NCBI GenBank assembly: GCA_015832175.1
Contig: WJXW01000008.1
Coordinates: 1,984,001 to 2,048,000 of the forward strand
Direction of reading: 5' to 3'
From: Paraphaeosphaeria minitans
Lineage: Eukaryota; Ascomycota; Dothideomycetes; Pleosporales; Didymosphaeriaceae
Length of the DNA: 64,000 nucleotides
Positions within the stretch are counted from its first letter, which is position 1, and each line of letters starts with the position of its first letter. Below the pieces are notes generated by a model. It ran no database searches and was not told where the DNA came from. It worked only from the letters and a program-made list of their open reading frames with translations. Positions 44,595-56,190 of this stretch are shown here, piece by piece. Made by a program: the position numbers and the translations under genes.

Positions 44595-45689
44595 TGTCGC
44601 GAAGTCGAGGGTTTAGTCGCTCATGCGCGTGCGATTCGGGTGACGGGAGCAGGGAATCTAGAAGCACAAGGAAGAAGCTGTCAGTACAGGTTGCCCAATG
44701 CAGCGCGCCGAAGGGGGTGGAGTTTGGCGCGTTGCGCTGCTTGGGCGGAGCGTCAATGAAGAGCACCGACTCTTTGTCGGTGATGCGATGCCCTGGACCC
44801 GGACCTCAAGATGGCACGTGCGTCCGATCCCTGCATCACGCGTCGATGCACCGAAGAAACACCGGCCCAAGCCGCGTCCACCACGACAGGCACAAGATAG
44901 ACTCCATGTCTATGACCTCTGGACAGGATGCGTGAGCGCATCTGGCCCTGCCACCTTCTAAGAAGCACGCTATAAACGCACGCTCTGCCATATTCGTGCC
45001 AGCATCTGTACCCTCGAGCACTCTCATAGGTACCTACCTATATGCACACACAAAGCGACTGCAACGGCAACATTCTACGGCTTAAGGCTCATCTTTTTGT
45101 CATGTAACAAAACCGAAATATTTAGGGGGGCCCAGGGCCGGTTCTAGCTATATGTACAAACCCATACACATGCAGCCAACTGTAACACCAGTATTGGTAC
45201 AAACCGAGATTACTCCCTACAGGTCCAGTCTCCGCTCCTCCCCCTTCTCCTTCCGCTTTGTGGCCCTGTGGCCTTTTAGTCCGTGTTACGTCCACCTGGG
45301 GATTGCCGGTACTTATTGATTCGTGGCGTCGTGGCATCGTGGCGGCGTGACCGGGTATAATGCGATGAAAATGACAAGTTACCAAATGTCGCTGGAAGAA
45401 TGCCGAAGCAGGCTGCGACTCTAAAGAGCGTGGGGTGCCATGGCAAAGAAATATTGTCGTATGATGCTGGGAAACAGCCAGAATGCACGGGTCGGTGAAA
45501 TGTTAATAAGCGCTGTGGGTCGTTGCGATAGGAGATTAAGGTGAGCGTTCAAGGTTGTTGTGGTAGGAGGTAGATGTGGCGCTGAATGTGGTTCCGATAG
45601 GTACGAGGTCGATGTGGGCTTCGCCAGGTAGTTCGACAGGTGTGCCGTCTAGAAAGCCGGGGGAAGTAAAACTACGCAAAGTAGGAAAC
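44595..45689. other. intergenic interval upstream of SAC3
   Basis: About 1.1 kb between two minus-strand genes: the promoter of SAC3 and the 3' end of the DUF2841 gene. It includes a TAGGTA-type word near 45030 and no supported gene. Confidence 0.45.
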
Positions 45690-48001
45690 CTAGAGTTCAT
45701 TGATCCAATCCATCGTAAGAGGCAGTCCGTGGGAAGGAAAGCCGTGAGTAGGCAGCTGGTGCATAGGTAAGCCGAGCAGCTGGCTGCTGTTCGAGAGGCC
45801 ATGAGTACTGGCAGCCGCGATATTACGCGGCACTGCTGGACCACAAGCATAAAAGCCATTGCATTCCTGGACAGGAAAAGGGCCCTGTGTCATATGGGAG
45901 TAATTAGGATAGCCGTATGGAAGGCCGGTGGGGCAGTGTGATCTCAGATCGGTCGCGGGCGGGGTCATGCCAGAGGCAGAATGTGGTTTGGAATCTGTCT
46001 CGTACAAATGGAGACGGTCCATTGGTCGGTGGACCGTGCTAACCATGGCTCCTTCTGAGTTCGGAGTGGGGGTCTGGTAAAGAAACTGAGATGAACTTTG
46101 TTCTGGGGCAGGTGATGGGCACATGGGCATATCGTCTGGGAACATCTTCACGTCTTCGGTGTAGCTGAATGCCGAGTCGAAAGATGACAGTGTCGAGTTA
46201 AACAACGATAATGTCGAGTTTGGCTCAGCAGCTTCTGCGGTCGAGTGGAATGATGGACATGCTGAGTTTGGCTCGGCAACTTCTTCGGTCGAGTGGAACG
46301 ACGAACATGTTGAGCTTGGCTCAAAAGCTTCATCGTCCACCTCTGTCAGATTACCCTCGTCGCCGGACAGTGGTTCAACTTTCATGGATCGACGGCGCTT
46401 GAATACAAGTCCACGGTCGGGTCGAGGAGTAGCCAGCCATGAAACCTGTTTCCCGCAGCCAGGATCCGTATTTTTCGAGCCTTCGTATAGGTCATACTGA
46501 CCAATGTAGTCTTCGTGAGACTTGGCAATGTCGAATATGCTAAATCATGGTAAGTATCCATGGTTGGTGGTTGGGATTGGTAGTTACCTAGGCAGTATAA
46601 TCTCCAGGGCGCGCCTCTTCATGGCTTCGTTGTACTTTGTGCCCTTGGACGACGAGAAATGCTCGGTGTCTTTGGATGAGATGAGGTAAACGGCATCCAT
46701 CTGGAGCTGGTCTATCCAAGAAACATATTTCCGCTTGCCAACTTCTTCATCGACGAGGCGGTGGACCAACATGATATCAACAGCTAGAGGCACCAGATCT
46801 GCCAACGGTCAGCGAGCGCTGACATGTTGCCGCAGGCGAGACTTACGCTCTAGTTTGAGATGCGAAGGCTCCACGTATGGTATGTCAGCCGGCCACCACC
46901 GAGGTTTGATGCTTTTGACCTTGTCTGAACGGTGATCGACGTCGTACCGCTGATAGGGTCCGTACTTCTTCTGGCGTTTGGGTTCAAGTCTCTTCACCCA
47001 AGCAGTCACTATGTCGCGCATCGGCTTCATGGTCAGCTCACGAAAGCGCGTGACGTAGAAGGCCTGCAGTGAGACGACGTCCCCAATACTGAACGTCTTG
47101 GGGACCTGAGTGGCTTCGCAGTCTTCAGCAGCAGCTTTGTCCTGGACATAGTGGTGACTTTGGCTGCGAGTACGGCGTCTCTTCCGGGTGTGCGACTTGT
47201 TGGACGGAGCCGCCACCCCCGGACGAGGTGGTGGTGGTGGTGGTGGTGGTGTTGTTGTTGTTGTTGATGTTATTGATGCTGTTGCTTTTGTTGTTGTTGT
47301 TTTTGTTGACGTTGCTGCTGTTGTCTCTGCGGTTCTTGGTCAGATTGCGTGGTGCCTGAGGCATCAACCGGTACGGTAGGTAGCTCACCTGTGGCGTGGG
47401 TCTCTCCGCTCTGCTGGGGCCATGGTGCGGCAACATCGGCGTGGGCAAACAAATGCTCAAAGCCCTGGATGGGTGCGAACACAGGCTCTTCGCGGCCGTT
47501 GACCGTCAGGTAGCCCAGGGCGATGCGCGACTTGAGCGGCGCTGTTGGTTCCTGCACTGAGGGAGACTCGGACGGGTTCTGCTTAACCGATCAGCAACGC
47601 GCACGGCAAGCTGGATGCGGGTGGATCAAATAGCAGAAGAGGTGTGTGCCACACGTAGGTACGGGTATACCTACGGTACTAGGTACCTAGGCATGGTAGG
47701 TAGATGAGTAGGTAGATAGTCTACTACGGTAGGGAGGCGAGGGCGCCGGCACAGTGGATAGATTGCGGACAGCGGGACGCTAGGTATACCTACACCACCA
47801 CACACGCCCAAAGGAAGCAATGTAATTGGAACTGGGGTTGGAGATGGAATTCCATGAACTTACCGGCGGCACATAATCCGAGTTCTGCACGAGCGAAAAT
47901 ATCTCCGCGTCGGATTGTGCCTCTTCGGTTCCGGTTCCTCCGTACTGTGTCCGGCAGGAGTATGGCTCGCGTCTGAACTGGTGCATGTTTCCTTTCGCCA
48001 T
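45690..48001 (-). CDS. DUF2841-domain protein, putative nuclear regulator
   Basis: Five exons (48001-47864, 47578-47389, 47326-46847, 46798-46588, 46539-45690) give 622 aa, in frame throughout. The N-terminus (MAKGNMHQFRREPYSC) precedes a Thr- then Pro-rich tract encoded by a microsatellite (about residues 110-145) and a basic stretch (TRKRRRTRSQ). The DUF2841 core spans about residues 175-360: ELTMKPMRDIVTAWVKRLEP, KYGPYQRYDV, WWPADIPYVEPSHL, VPLAVDIMLVHRLVDEE, HFSSSKGTKYNEAMKRRALE, then FDIAKSHEDYI. The rest is Ser-rich with repeated SFHSTEE-like units and a Gly-His-Gly-rich end. The family is fungal and often annotated as subtelomeric or nuclear; function unknown. Intron 2 is important: read through, the frame ends in a polyglutamine run and TAA. 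Confidence 0.8.
47227..47329. repeat. GGT/GTT microsatellite inside the DUF2841 gene
   Basis: About eight GGT units followed by five GTT units and interrupted GTT-like sequence. On the minus strand, in the spliced frame, it encodes a proline run preceded by a threonine run. Confidence 0.85.
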
Positions 48002-50404
48002 CGCGTCGGCTGATCACCTGGCCGAACGTGCAGGGCGTCGAATAGCGAGCGACTCTGCCGTCTGTAGCACCTCGTATCCAGAACGATACGGACCGACCAG
48101 TCGTTGCAGTGTTGCAGTGTTGCAGTGTTGCAGTGTTGGGTTCCAATGAGGTCCACCCACCGACAGTGACAGTCCAGCAATTCCAGGATCAGCTTCTTCT
48201 CAAACTGACCATACAGTTTCAAGCCCGCAATTCCAGAGTTTCCGTATGGCGAGCGAGCGTCCGGTGACCAGATCCAGCGAATCAACAAGGGACCGGAAAG
48301 GTCACGAAGAACCCAGGAGTAAAACAGCTATACAAGACAGGGTCATAGGCTCCAAAGACGATAAGTAGCACAGATATTACGCCGTCAGAACTCTGTGTAT
48401 AGCCCCAGGTAGAGAGAACAGAACCTTGAGGGGGGGCGTCCGCCTTAAAAAACGTTCTATCGACGGACCAGGCTGGGGCAGCTTGTCTTTGGGTCCGTAC
48501 CTGGACTAGACCAAGATGCGCTCACCGTTTGCTGTCCATGGTCTAATCTCATTCATTTCCCGCCGGTTTCTCCAGGAACGCCCCTGCACGGCCAGAAAGC
48601 AGGGGACATGGGCCATGCGAGCGGCGACGTCGGCTTGATGCTGCTCAGTATAGATCTGCAGACCAACGCAATGACGGCCGTTGAACAATGCCTGAACGGG
48701 CCGTGGCTGGCTATTGATGGCTGCACCTGAGAGGCAGCCAAGTTCCCCGATTCGTCTGAAGCTCCCTGACCCCGCAACGTCGCGCTCTGGATGGTGCACA
48801 GCGTGACGAGGCTTTTGGAAAGCGATGGGCTGCAGGCATCACCGCTTCCGACGCCACAACTCGGAGAACTGGCGAGGCCTGAGAAGAATCGTGGGCAGTC
48901 CAAAACGAGGGAACATTCCTGACTCGTACGAACAGGGAAAGAGCCGTTTGAGCAGTGACTTGCAAAATCTCACGGTGTTTTGCTCCACACCTCTTCGCCT
49001 CCACTTCGGTGTCAGGCTGCCGGCACTCACCTGTCACTCGGAAGAAGAAAAAAGAAAAAAAAAAGAAAACATACGGTATAGACGCGGCAGGCGGCAATCC
49101 TCCCAACGTTTCACACACCCTTCCGTCAGCATTGCAGCCAGCCTACCTACTTCCACCAATAACCACCACACGGATACCCACTCTCCTCACTGCAACCCTC
49201 CATCCCACGTTATTGTACCTACCAGCACACGACCGTCGCAGCTCACACAGCATACCCAACCATGGACAGTCGACTGGCCTGAAACCCCACCGGATATCGT
49301 TCCCGGAACACGTCTGATGGCGCACATGCCGCAAACCCACACAAGGAACGGCCCTTCCCCTTCGCCTCTTCGCTTGACCAGGATCCCGGTGTGCGGCATC
49401 ACTCGACCATTACTCGCCTGACGTGCCGACGTGCCAACCCACCTGTGTTTACGATCTGGCCTAGTGGAGCGTACCTACAAGCGAGCATCGTCTTTGCGCA
49501 GGAAGCACCCCTAATACCTACTAAACAGGCGCCCTGGTCTCAACCGCCCACGAATTATCACGGTACTGCAAGCATCGGGTACGCAGAGCCTGGCCCCCGG
49601 TGGGGTCAATGCAACATGGGTCTGCCCGCCGCCGTCGCTCTGCACCATCTTCCAGATCCCCCTTCACCGTCCCATTCGTGCAGCGGCCCCGTCTATGCGT
49701 CTATGCGTGCGCATCAACCGATTGAATCTCCAATCTGGCAATCTGGCCATCTGGCAGCTCGCATCGCTTCCTTTCGATCGATCTCCGAGGAAGGGCATGC
49801 CCCCAATGCATGGACCCATCGATCGTGGGCACCCCCACACTCCTGCGTCGCCATCTCGAAACTTTGTCGTGTCTGTACCACTACACGGTATCGGCCCACG
49901 GTGCCGGCATGTTAAAGACAATGCATCTTCTTTCGACAAGAGATACACGGCATGTAGCAGACGTCACGGCACCACAACCCATCTTCTTTCGACAGGAGAT
50001 ACAGTATGCATGTGTGCCACGCATGGACATTGTTTCTCGGGCATACGGTGGTCCACTCATGCGGCCTCTTCGCGGTGCGACGCAAGCCACCCTCACTTGA
50101 CAGCGAGGATCACCTGCTCGCACCTCTCGATTCGTCCACTGATCGCCAAGGCTCACTTCGCTCGTATAATTACAAACGGGCCGGCGGTGAAGATACAGCA
50201 GAAGCCTTCTCCCCGGGTAGCACAGACGGGAACAGCGGACGCGCACATCACGCATCACGAGAACTAGCGTCACTCATACGCTTGGCCATTTCGATTCCCG
50301 CCTCCCGTCCCACGAAAAGAATTAGGCAGGGGTTTATATACAATTCCCTGAACACTTCCGCGGGGCCACACATCCAACCGTTTGACCCCCGCGCAACCCA
50401 TGAC
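48002..50404. other. long upstream region of the DUF2841 gene
   Basis: About 2.4 kb without a supported gene. A plus-strand frame of 198 codons at 48825-49421 has no domain and a composition (His, Pro, Arg, Ser) typical of chance frames in GC-rich noncoding DNA. The region contains a short tandem repeat at 48103 and an A-rich stretch near 49045-49070. Confidence 0.4.
48103..48134. repeat. 8-bp tandem repeat upstream of the DUF2841 gene
   Basis: Four perfect copies of gttgcagt, about 100 bp before the start codon of the minus-strand DUF2841 gene. Confidence 0.9.
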
Positions 50405-53400
50405 TCAAGTTTGCGTAACGTCCAAAGAACTGAGAAGGTTTGCCTCCTTGACGAGTTCGTAGAAGAGACCTTTGCTCCGTACGAGCGCCGCAGGGGTATC
50501 GAATTCTGCAACCGTTCCGTGGTCGAGCACAATGATGCGGTCGCTGTCCAAGATGGTGTTGATGCGGTGCGCAATGGTAATGATGGTGCGGTTGCGGAAC
50601 ATGGAGCTGCGCAGCGTGGCCTGCAGCATGGCGTCCGTCTCGACGTCGACAGCGGCCTGCGGCATCAATGTCAGTATTGTGTTTTAACGTTTGCACTACG
50701 CTCTGCGGCTCGCTACCTGCGTGCGTACGCGCGTCTGGGAAAGCGGATATCCATACCGTGGCTTCGTCCAAGACGAGAATATTGCTCGGAGCGAGCAAAG
50801 CGCGCGCCAGCGAGACCAGTTGACGTTGGCCAGAGCTCAAATTGGAACCACCCTCATTGATCTGGGCGTCCAGGCGGCCAGGCATGCTAGAAACGTGTTC
50901 CTTGAGACGTGCATGTTCTGCGACACAGGTTAGCTGCGAGGACCACCAGATTCGAGGCCGTGTGCATACCTAGAACGCTCCACAGCTCGGTGTCGTCGTG
51001 GACGTGACCCGGATCAAGGTTGTCTCTGACAGTGCCTTCAAACAGCGCTGCGTCTTGCGGGATGATGGCCAGACGTCGCCGCAGATCTAGCAGTCCTATG
51101 GTACTTGTGTTCAGGTCATCAATGCTAACATTACCGTCCGAGGGCTCAATGATGCGGAAGAGCGCCATGGTAAGGGAGCTCTTGCCTGCACCAGTGCGGC
51201 CAACCACACCAATCTTCTCATTGGGCTTGATGTCAATATTGATGTTCTTCAGCACGAGATCAAGACCAGGCCGGTATCTGGTGCTGTAGTTATGGAAGGA
51301 CACTGCACCCCGCGACGGCCAGCTAACAGGTGGCCTGTTCTTGGAGATGATTTCAGGCGCCTCGCTCGGCAGAGCCGCATACTCGAGGACGCGTTCCACA
51401 CTCACAATGTTGGTCTCCACCTCGACCGTTTGTCGCACTATCCAGTTCAAGCTCTGCGTGACAGACAGGGCATACGACATGGCGAGACCAACGGCGCCGG
51501 GCGACAAGCCGCTATGACTCGCCACAGAAATGATGGCGAAGCTTGCAGAAGCCAGGATGATTACCGAGCCAATGAACTCCAGACGCACGGCGAGCCATCG
51601 GTTTGCACTGATGGATGGGAAGTATGCTCTCAGGTTGGCGTCCACGCGCCACTCATTCTCGAGCTCGAAGCGCTTCTGCTGGTGGTAGGCGCGGATGGTG
51701 CTCATACCGCTGAGCGACTCCTGGAAGTGCGCATAGATGGGGCTGCGGCTGATGCTGTCGAGGCGCTTGAGCTCTCGGGAAGTCCGGAGATAGTAGCGCT
51801 GAATGTACAGATAGAGTGCACCCAGCGGCAAGATGAGCGCGATAAAGGCGGGTGTGGTAACGCTCACGATGACAAGAGTGAAGCCGGCTATCCGCAGTCA
51901 GTCAATGGTCGCACACGCCATGCTGCCTTCGCAGCCGGGGCCATCCATACCTCTTGCCGTGTTAACAAACAGCATGTTGAACGTCCGCCTGCGAAACGTT
52001 AGCTGCGCATGTCAGATCGATCCCAAGCGGGTCCGATACTCACGCTAGGACTTCATCTACGCGATAGACGTCGCTGCAGGCCCGTTAGTCAGATGTCACA
52101 GCGCGCCCGTTTCAGGAAAAAGTCCGATCGAGTTACCAAATCGGCGGGGGGAGGCGATCGAACGCGGAAGACGTACCTGGAGAAGCGATTCAGGATCCTG
52201 CCCGCAGGCGTCGTCTCGAAGAAGTTCATTGGCGAGCGGAAGATGGCAAAAGCCATTCGCTCGTGCAGCTTGCGACTGGCCTGTACAGATAGCGTCAGTA
52301 ATCGCACACACCGCACTTCCTCCCCGTCCCACTCTGCCGCGCCGACGGACTTACCTCGATGGAGCAGAAGATCCAGAGGATGAGCGTTTGGACGACACCA
52401 AGGGCCGCGGATCCCACGCCAAACGCGAAGTAGATGCCAATGTACTTGCCCACATGGGGGTTCCCGCCGTGCTTCTGATTATATTCGGACCAGTTTTTGA
52501 GCCATACGTTCCCGCCTGCGATTACGTTAGCCCTGCTCCTGCATCCTACCACCATCTTGGGAAAACGAGAAAGATGAGAATGTGAGCGGACAGGGGGGCG
52601 CGCTCGCTAAACTTACCTACGGAGGCCGTCTGCGCCCCAACAAGCAGCGCGAGGTAAAAACCGACAGCGACCAGGTTGCTGACCTTGGCGTATTCCGTGT
52701 AGACGGACCACTTGACCTTGCCTTGCTCCGAGAACTCTTTCTCCTGCTTGCTCTTCATGTTGCCGCCTTCTTCGTCTGTAACCTTGCCTCTGGGACCCTT
52801 GAAGCTGGCCGTGCTCGCGCGTCGTAAGGTTTGGAAACTAGACTTGCGGCCCGTGCCGTTGCCGGTGCGCAGCGGTGCCAGATGGGCATTGTCCTGCGCA
52901 GCTTCCGCTTCCTCCTGGTCCTGGTCGTCCGACATGGGGCTGCCGCCGCCGTAGATTGTTTCCTCTTCGCTGACGACGCTTTCGGAGGCGCGACTGTCGG
53001 ATTCGTTCTGATCCTCGCTCTGTGACGTCCGGATCAAGTTCGCGATTTCGCCCTTCATGGCCATGAGCTGATCGTATGTGCCCTTTTCAAGGATCTTGCC
53101 CTCGCGTAGGAGCACGATCAGGTCCGACTCCATGAGCACCGGAATAGAGTTCGTGGCTAAGATCCTTGTCTTCCCGGATAGCAGCCCCTTCGGGCCGAGG
53201 ACGTTGTTAATAAGGTGCCGGCCGACATGCTGATCGACCGCCGACAGGCAATCATCCAGCAAATAGATGTCCGCACGAGCGTAAACGGCGCGGGCCAGGG
53301 TAAGCCTGGCCTTCTGCCCGCCCGACAGGGAAATACCGCGCTCGCCAACCTCTGTTTGATCACCGTCAGGGAGCGTAGCGAAGTCGTCGCGGAGAGCGCA

Positions 53401-55623
53401 TGCGTTGACTGTTTTCTCGTAAAATTGGGCGTCCCAACGGTGGCCGAATACGATGTTTTCGCGGACAGACGCATTCATGACCCAAGCCTGCTGCGGCACG
53501 TAGGCCGTCTTGCCCCGTACCACTACTTCGCCCTTGGTCTTATACAAATCGCCAAGTATCGAGGACAGAAGAGATGACTTCCCAGCGCCTACGCGGCCGA
53601 CAATGCAAGCGAGCTCACCTTTGTGGGCCGAAAAGTTGATGTCTTGCAAGGCGAGGCGTTCCTCGTGACGGTCCCAGGTGAAGCTTGCCTCGCGAACACG
53701 GATCGACTCCTCACCAATGTCGTCGACTGTTTGCTCCCACAGCACAGCATCTTCTTGTAATTCCTCGGCGGTCAAAAAGCTGGTGATACGGCCGACGGCT
53801 ACGCTGGCCTCCACGATCGCGGTGATGACCATCGGAAGAATAGCGAGAGGGAAAGTGAGAAGGTTGAACAAGGTAAGCGCTGGGAAGACAATCTCTGTTG
53901 TGAGTGACTTGTGCTGGGTGAGCACGAACACACCGAAGGTGGAGCAGGACACAAGGAACGGCGTAGTAGACCAAGTAAATGTGGAAAATGCCTGCGTGGC
54001 GCCAATCTTCCTCAAAGTCTTCAGTTCCTGGTCGTTGCGGATAACGTTGAGGCGGTTGATGAATGCGGTAGTCCAGGCGTATAACTTGATGGACTTCATG
54101 TTGTTCAAAATCTCCGTCATGAGTCTCGTACGCGCATCCTTGTTCTTCATCTGCTGCTTCTGCAAAGTCTTCATCAGCCGGGCGATGTATCCGTTGATCG
54201 GGATCATGATAATCATAGCCCCAACACCAGCGAACATGCTCCATCCTACCAATTGGTAAAGTGAGAGCATGCATAGAACGATCTGGAAAGGTGCGGACCA
54301 AAGTTGCTGACCGTACTGCGCAAGATCCTGGAGACGTTGACCGTCGACAGCCATGTAATTCACGATGTCGCCGGTAGTTTTTGATGCTCTCCCTTCGTTC
54401 GACAGGCGCGTAGACTTGGAGTAGATGGCAGCGGTCAACGACGCCTTGATACGCATACCGGTCTCGAACGAGCGCTGGAAGTATTGGTTCAAAAACGCGG
54501 TCTGCATAATGGAAACAGCGAACATGGAGATAGCGATAGCTGCGCCTCGCGCAACTGGCTGCGGGTTGTCGGTTTGGTAAGACGATACAAAGGTGATGAG
54601 GAGTCTCAAGAGCTGCGGCTGGGCAAAGTTGAGCGTATCACTGAAAGTCTTGAGAAGTCCTCCACGGAAGTAAGGACCCCAAAATGCACGAAACAAAGCA
54701 ATCCAGAGCGACGGGTGCTTCTTCTCAAGTTCGTAAGACCATGCCTGTTCAAACGCATCAGCGGATGCCCTTGTTGTATCCCCCTTGCGCATGTTCCAAA
54801 GATCATCCTGCGTCAGGAAAGTCTTATACCCGCGCTTCATCATGGGAGTCATCCAGCCAAAGGTAAGAACCGAAAAGACGTCGGAGTACTCGTACGGGCA
54901 TTCGTCATCGTCTCCGAGCGCATCGTAGTCACTCAGTCGTTTCTGTATGGCCCACTCCAGGACGAATTCAGTTGCCGCCAACCCAACACTGGTGGCGAAG
55001 ACGGCAAAATAAGCCACATGTTCGCGGTGGATCTGCTGGGAGATCAAAGATCGGAGCTTGACGGCATATGCGATCAATAGAAAGAGCCAATAGAACAACA
55101 CCACACCGTTCGCATTGCGCGAGCGCCAGTGCTCAGTATACTGCACGTAGAAGATGACGCCGAGCGAAACGAGGTTGAGGATGGTCGCCCAGAAGCGGAA
55201 TTCGCCGGCCCAGATGCCTTTGTAGTATTCGACCTGTAGGGCTGCCTGCAGGGCAGTCGTTACGACGAGCGCGAGGATTGTAGTCTACCACGACACTAGT
55301 CAGCTTATCGGACTCTTCATTTCTCAAGCGTATTTGGGCATGCGCACCAGCTTCGCATAAAAGTGCCAATTCTTCTTCACCGGCTGCGCGCTGCACTTGC
55401 TAAGCAGATACCACGCCGCACCGGCTCCGCCCACGATGCCCACCGCACCTACGGCGGCTATCCACACGTCGAGGAAACACGGCGTAAAGTCATTTCGCAC
55501 GCGACTTATGGGCCCCCATCCTTCGCTGCTGCCGCACAAGGGCTGGCGGCCGTGGCTCGCTGCCTCGAGATAGCCCTTCGCGAGCGGAGACGGGGGCTGC
55601 AAAGGCGTCTGCAGATAGCTCAT
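50405..55623 (-). CDS. ABC-C (MRP/YCF1-type) vacuolar transporter
   Basis: Nine exons (55623-55348, 55284-52617, 52515-52355, 52280-52177, 52073-52044, 51988-51951, 51887-50970, 50917-50757, 50656-50405) give 1535 aa, the size of YCF1/BPT1 proteins. An N-terminal TMD0 is followed by the linker and TMD1 (TFGWMTPMMKRGYKTFLTQD). NBD1 has Walker A GRVGAGKSS, signature LSGGQKARLTLARAVY and Walker B YLLDDCLSAVD. A charged regulatory linker is Ser-rich. TMD2 includes FFETTPAGRILNRFS and SSDVYRVDEVLA. NBD2 has Walker A GRTGAGKSS, signature LSSGQRQLVSLARALL and Walker B ILVLDEATAAVD. Such pumps move glutathione conjugates and metal thiolates into the vacuole. The order and residues are seen; vacuolar location and substrates are inferred. 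Exons 5 and 6 are only 30 and 38 nt but restore conserved motifs. Confidence 0.92.
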
Positions 55624-56190
55624 TGATCAATTCGGGGTCGCGAATGCCGTACTCTGGGGACTGCAGAGCGGAGGCACGGATTCGGGGGGGCGTGGTCGGA
55701 GTGGTGACGGATGGATGTAAATGATGAACTTTTAGTTGATGGTCAAAGCTCCGATGATGCAGCGGTTGCATGCTTACAAAAGATGCCGATGGCGCTTAAC
55801 CCTAAACCCGCCCATCTCCATCCTACGACAGAGTGACTTTTGTTGGAGAGGGATATCTAGGATATTCTAGATTCACGGTTCACTCCACCGTCATTCATTC
55901 ATCTAGGAATTTGACCGTGTACCGTGAACACGTGGGTGCATACACGGCGGGCTACATTCTCCAACCATCCACACTATCTCCGGGCCGAAGATATGTCCGA
56001 AGAAGCTTGATTCACGTGCACATCAATTCACTTGGGCACAACTTACAGAAGGGTTAAGCTGCTATTCCCCATGCCTAAAACTGACTTGCACCATCTATCT
56101 TAGGAATTGCCGTACCAATGCCGATTGAACAAGAAGCTCATCCTGCCCATGTTACCTTGATCTATCTACGTTCCCAGTCGTCATGCCTGA
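55624..56190. other. interval upstream of the ABC transporter
   Basis: About 570 bp between the ABC transporter start and the 3' end of the histidine-rich gene. This is the likely ABC promoter. Nothing else is supported. Confidence 0.45.

Noticed and set aside
48825..49421. 198-codon plus-strand frame in the long gap
   Set aside because: No domain, skewed composition, no supporting splice or start context; judged a chance frame.
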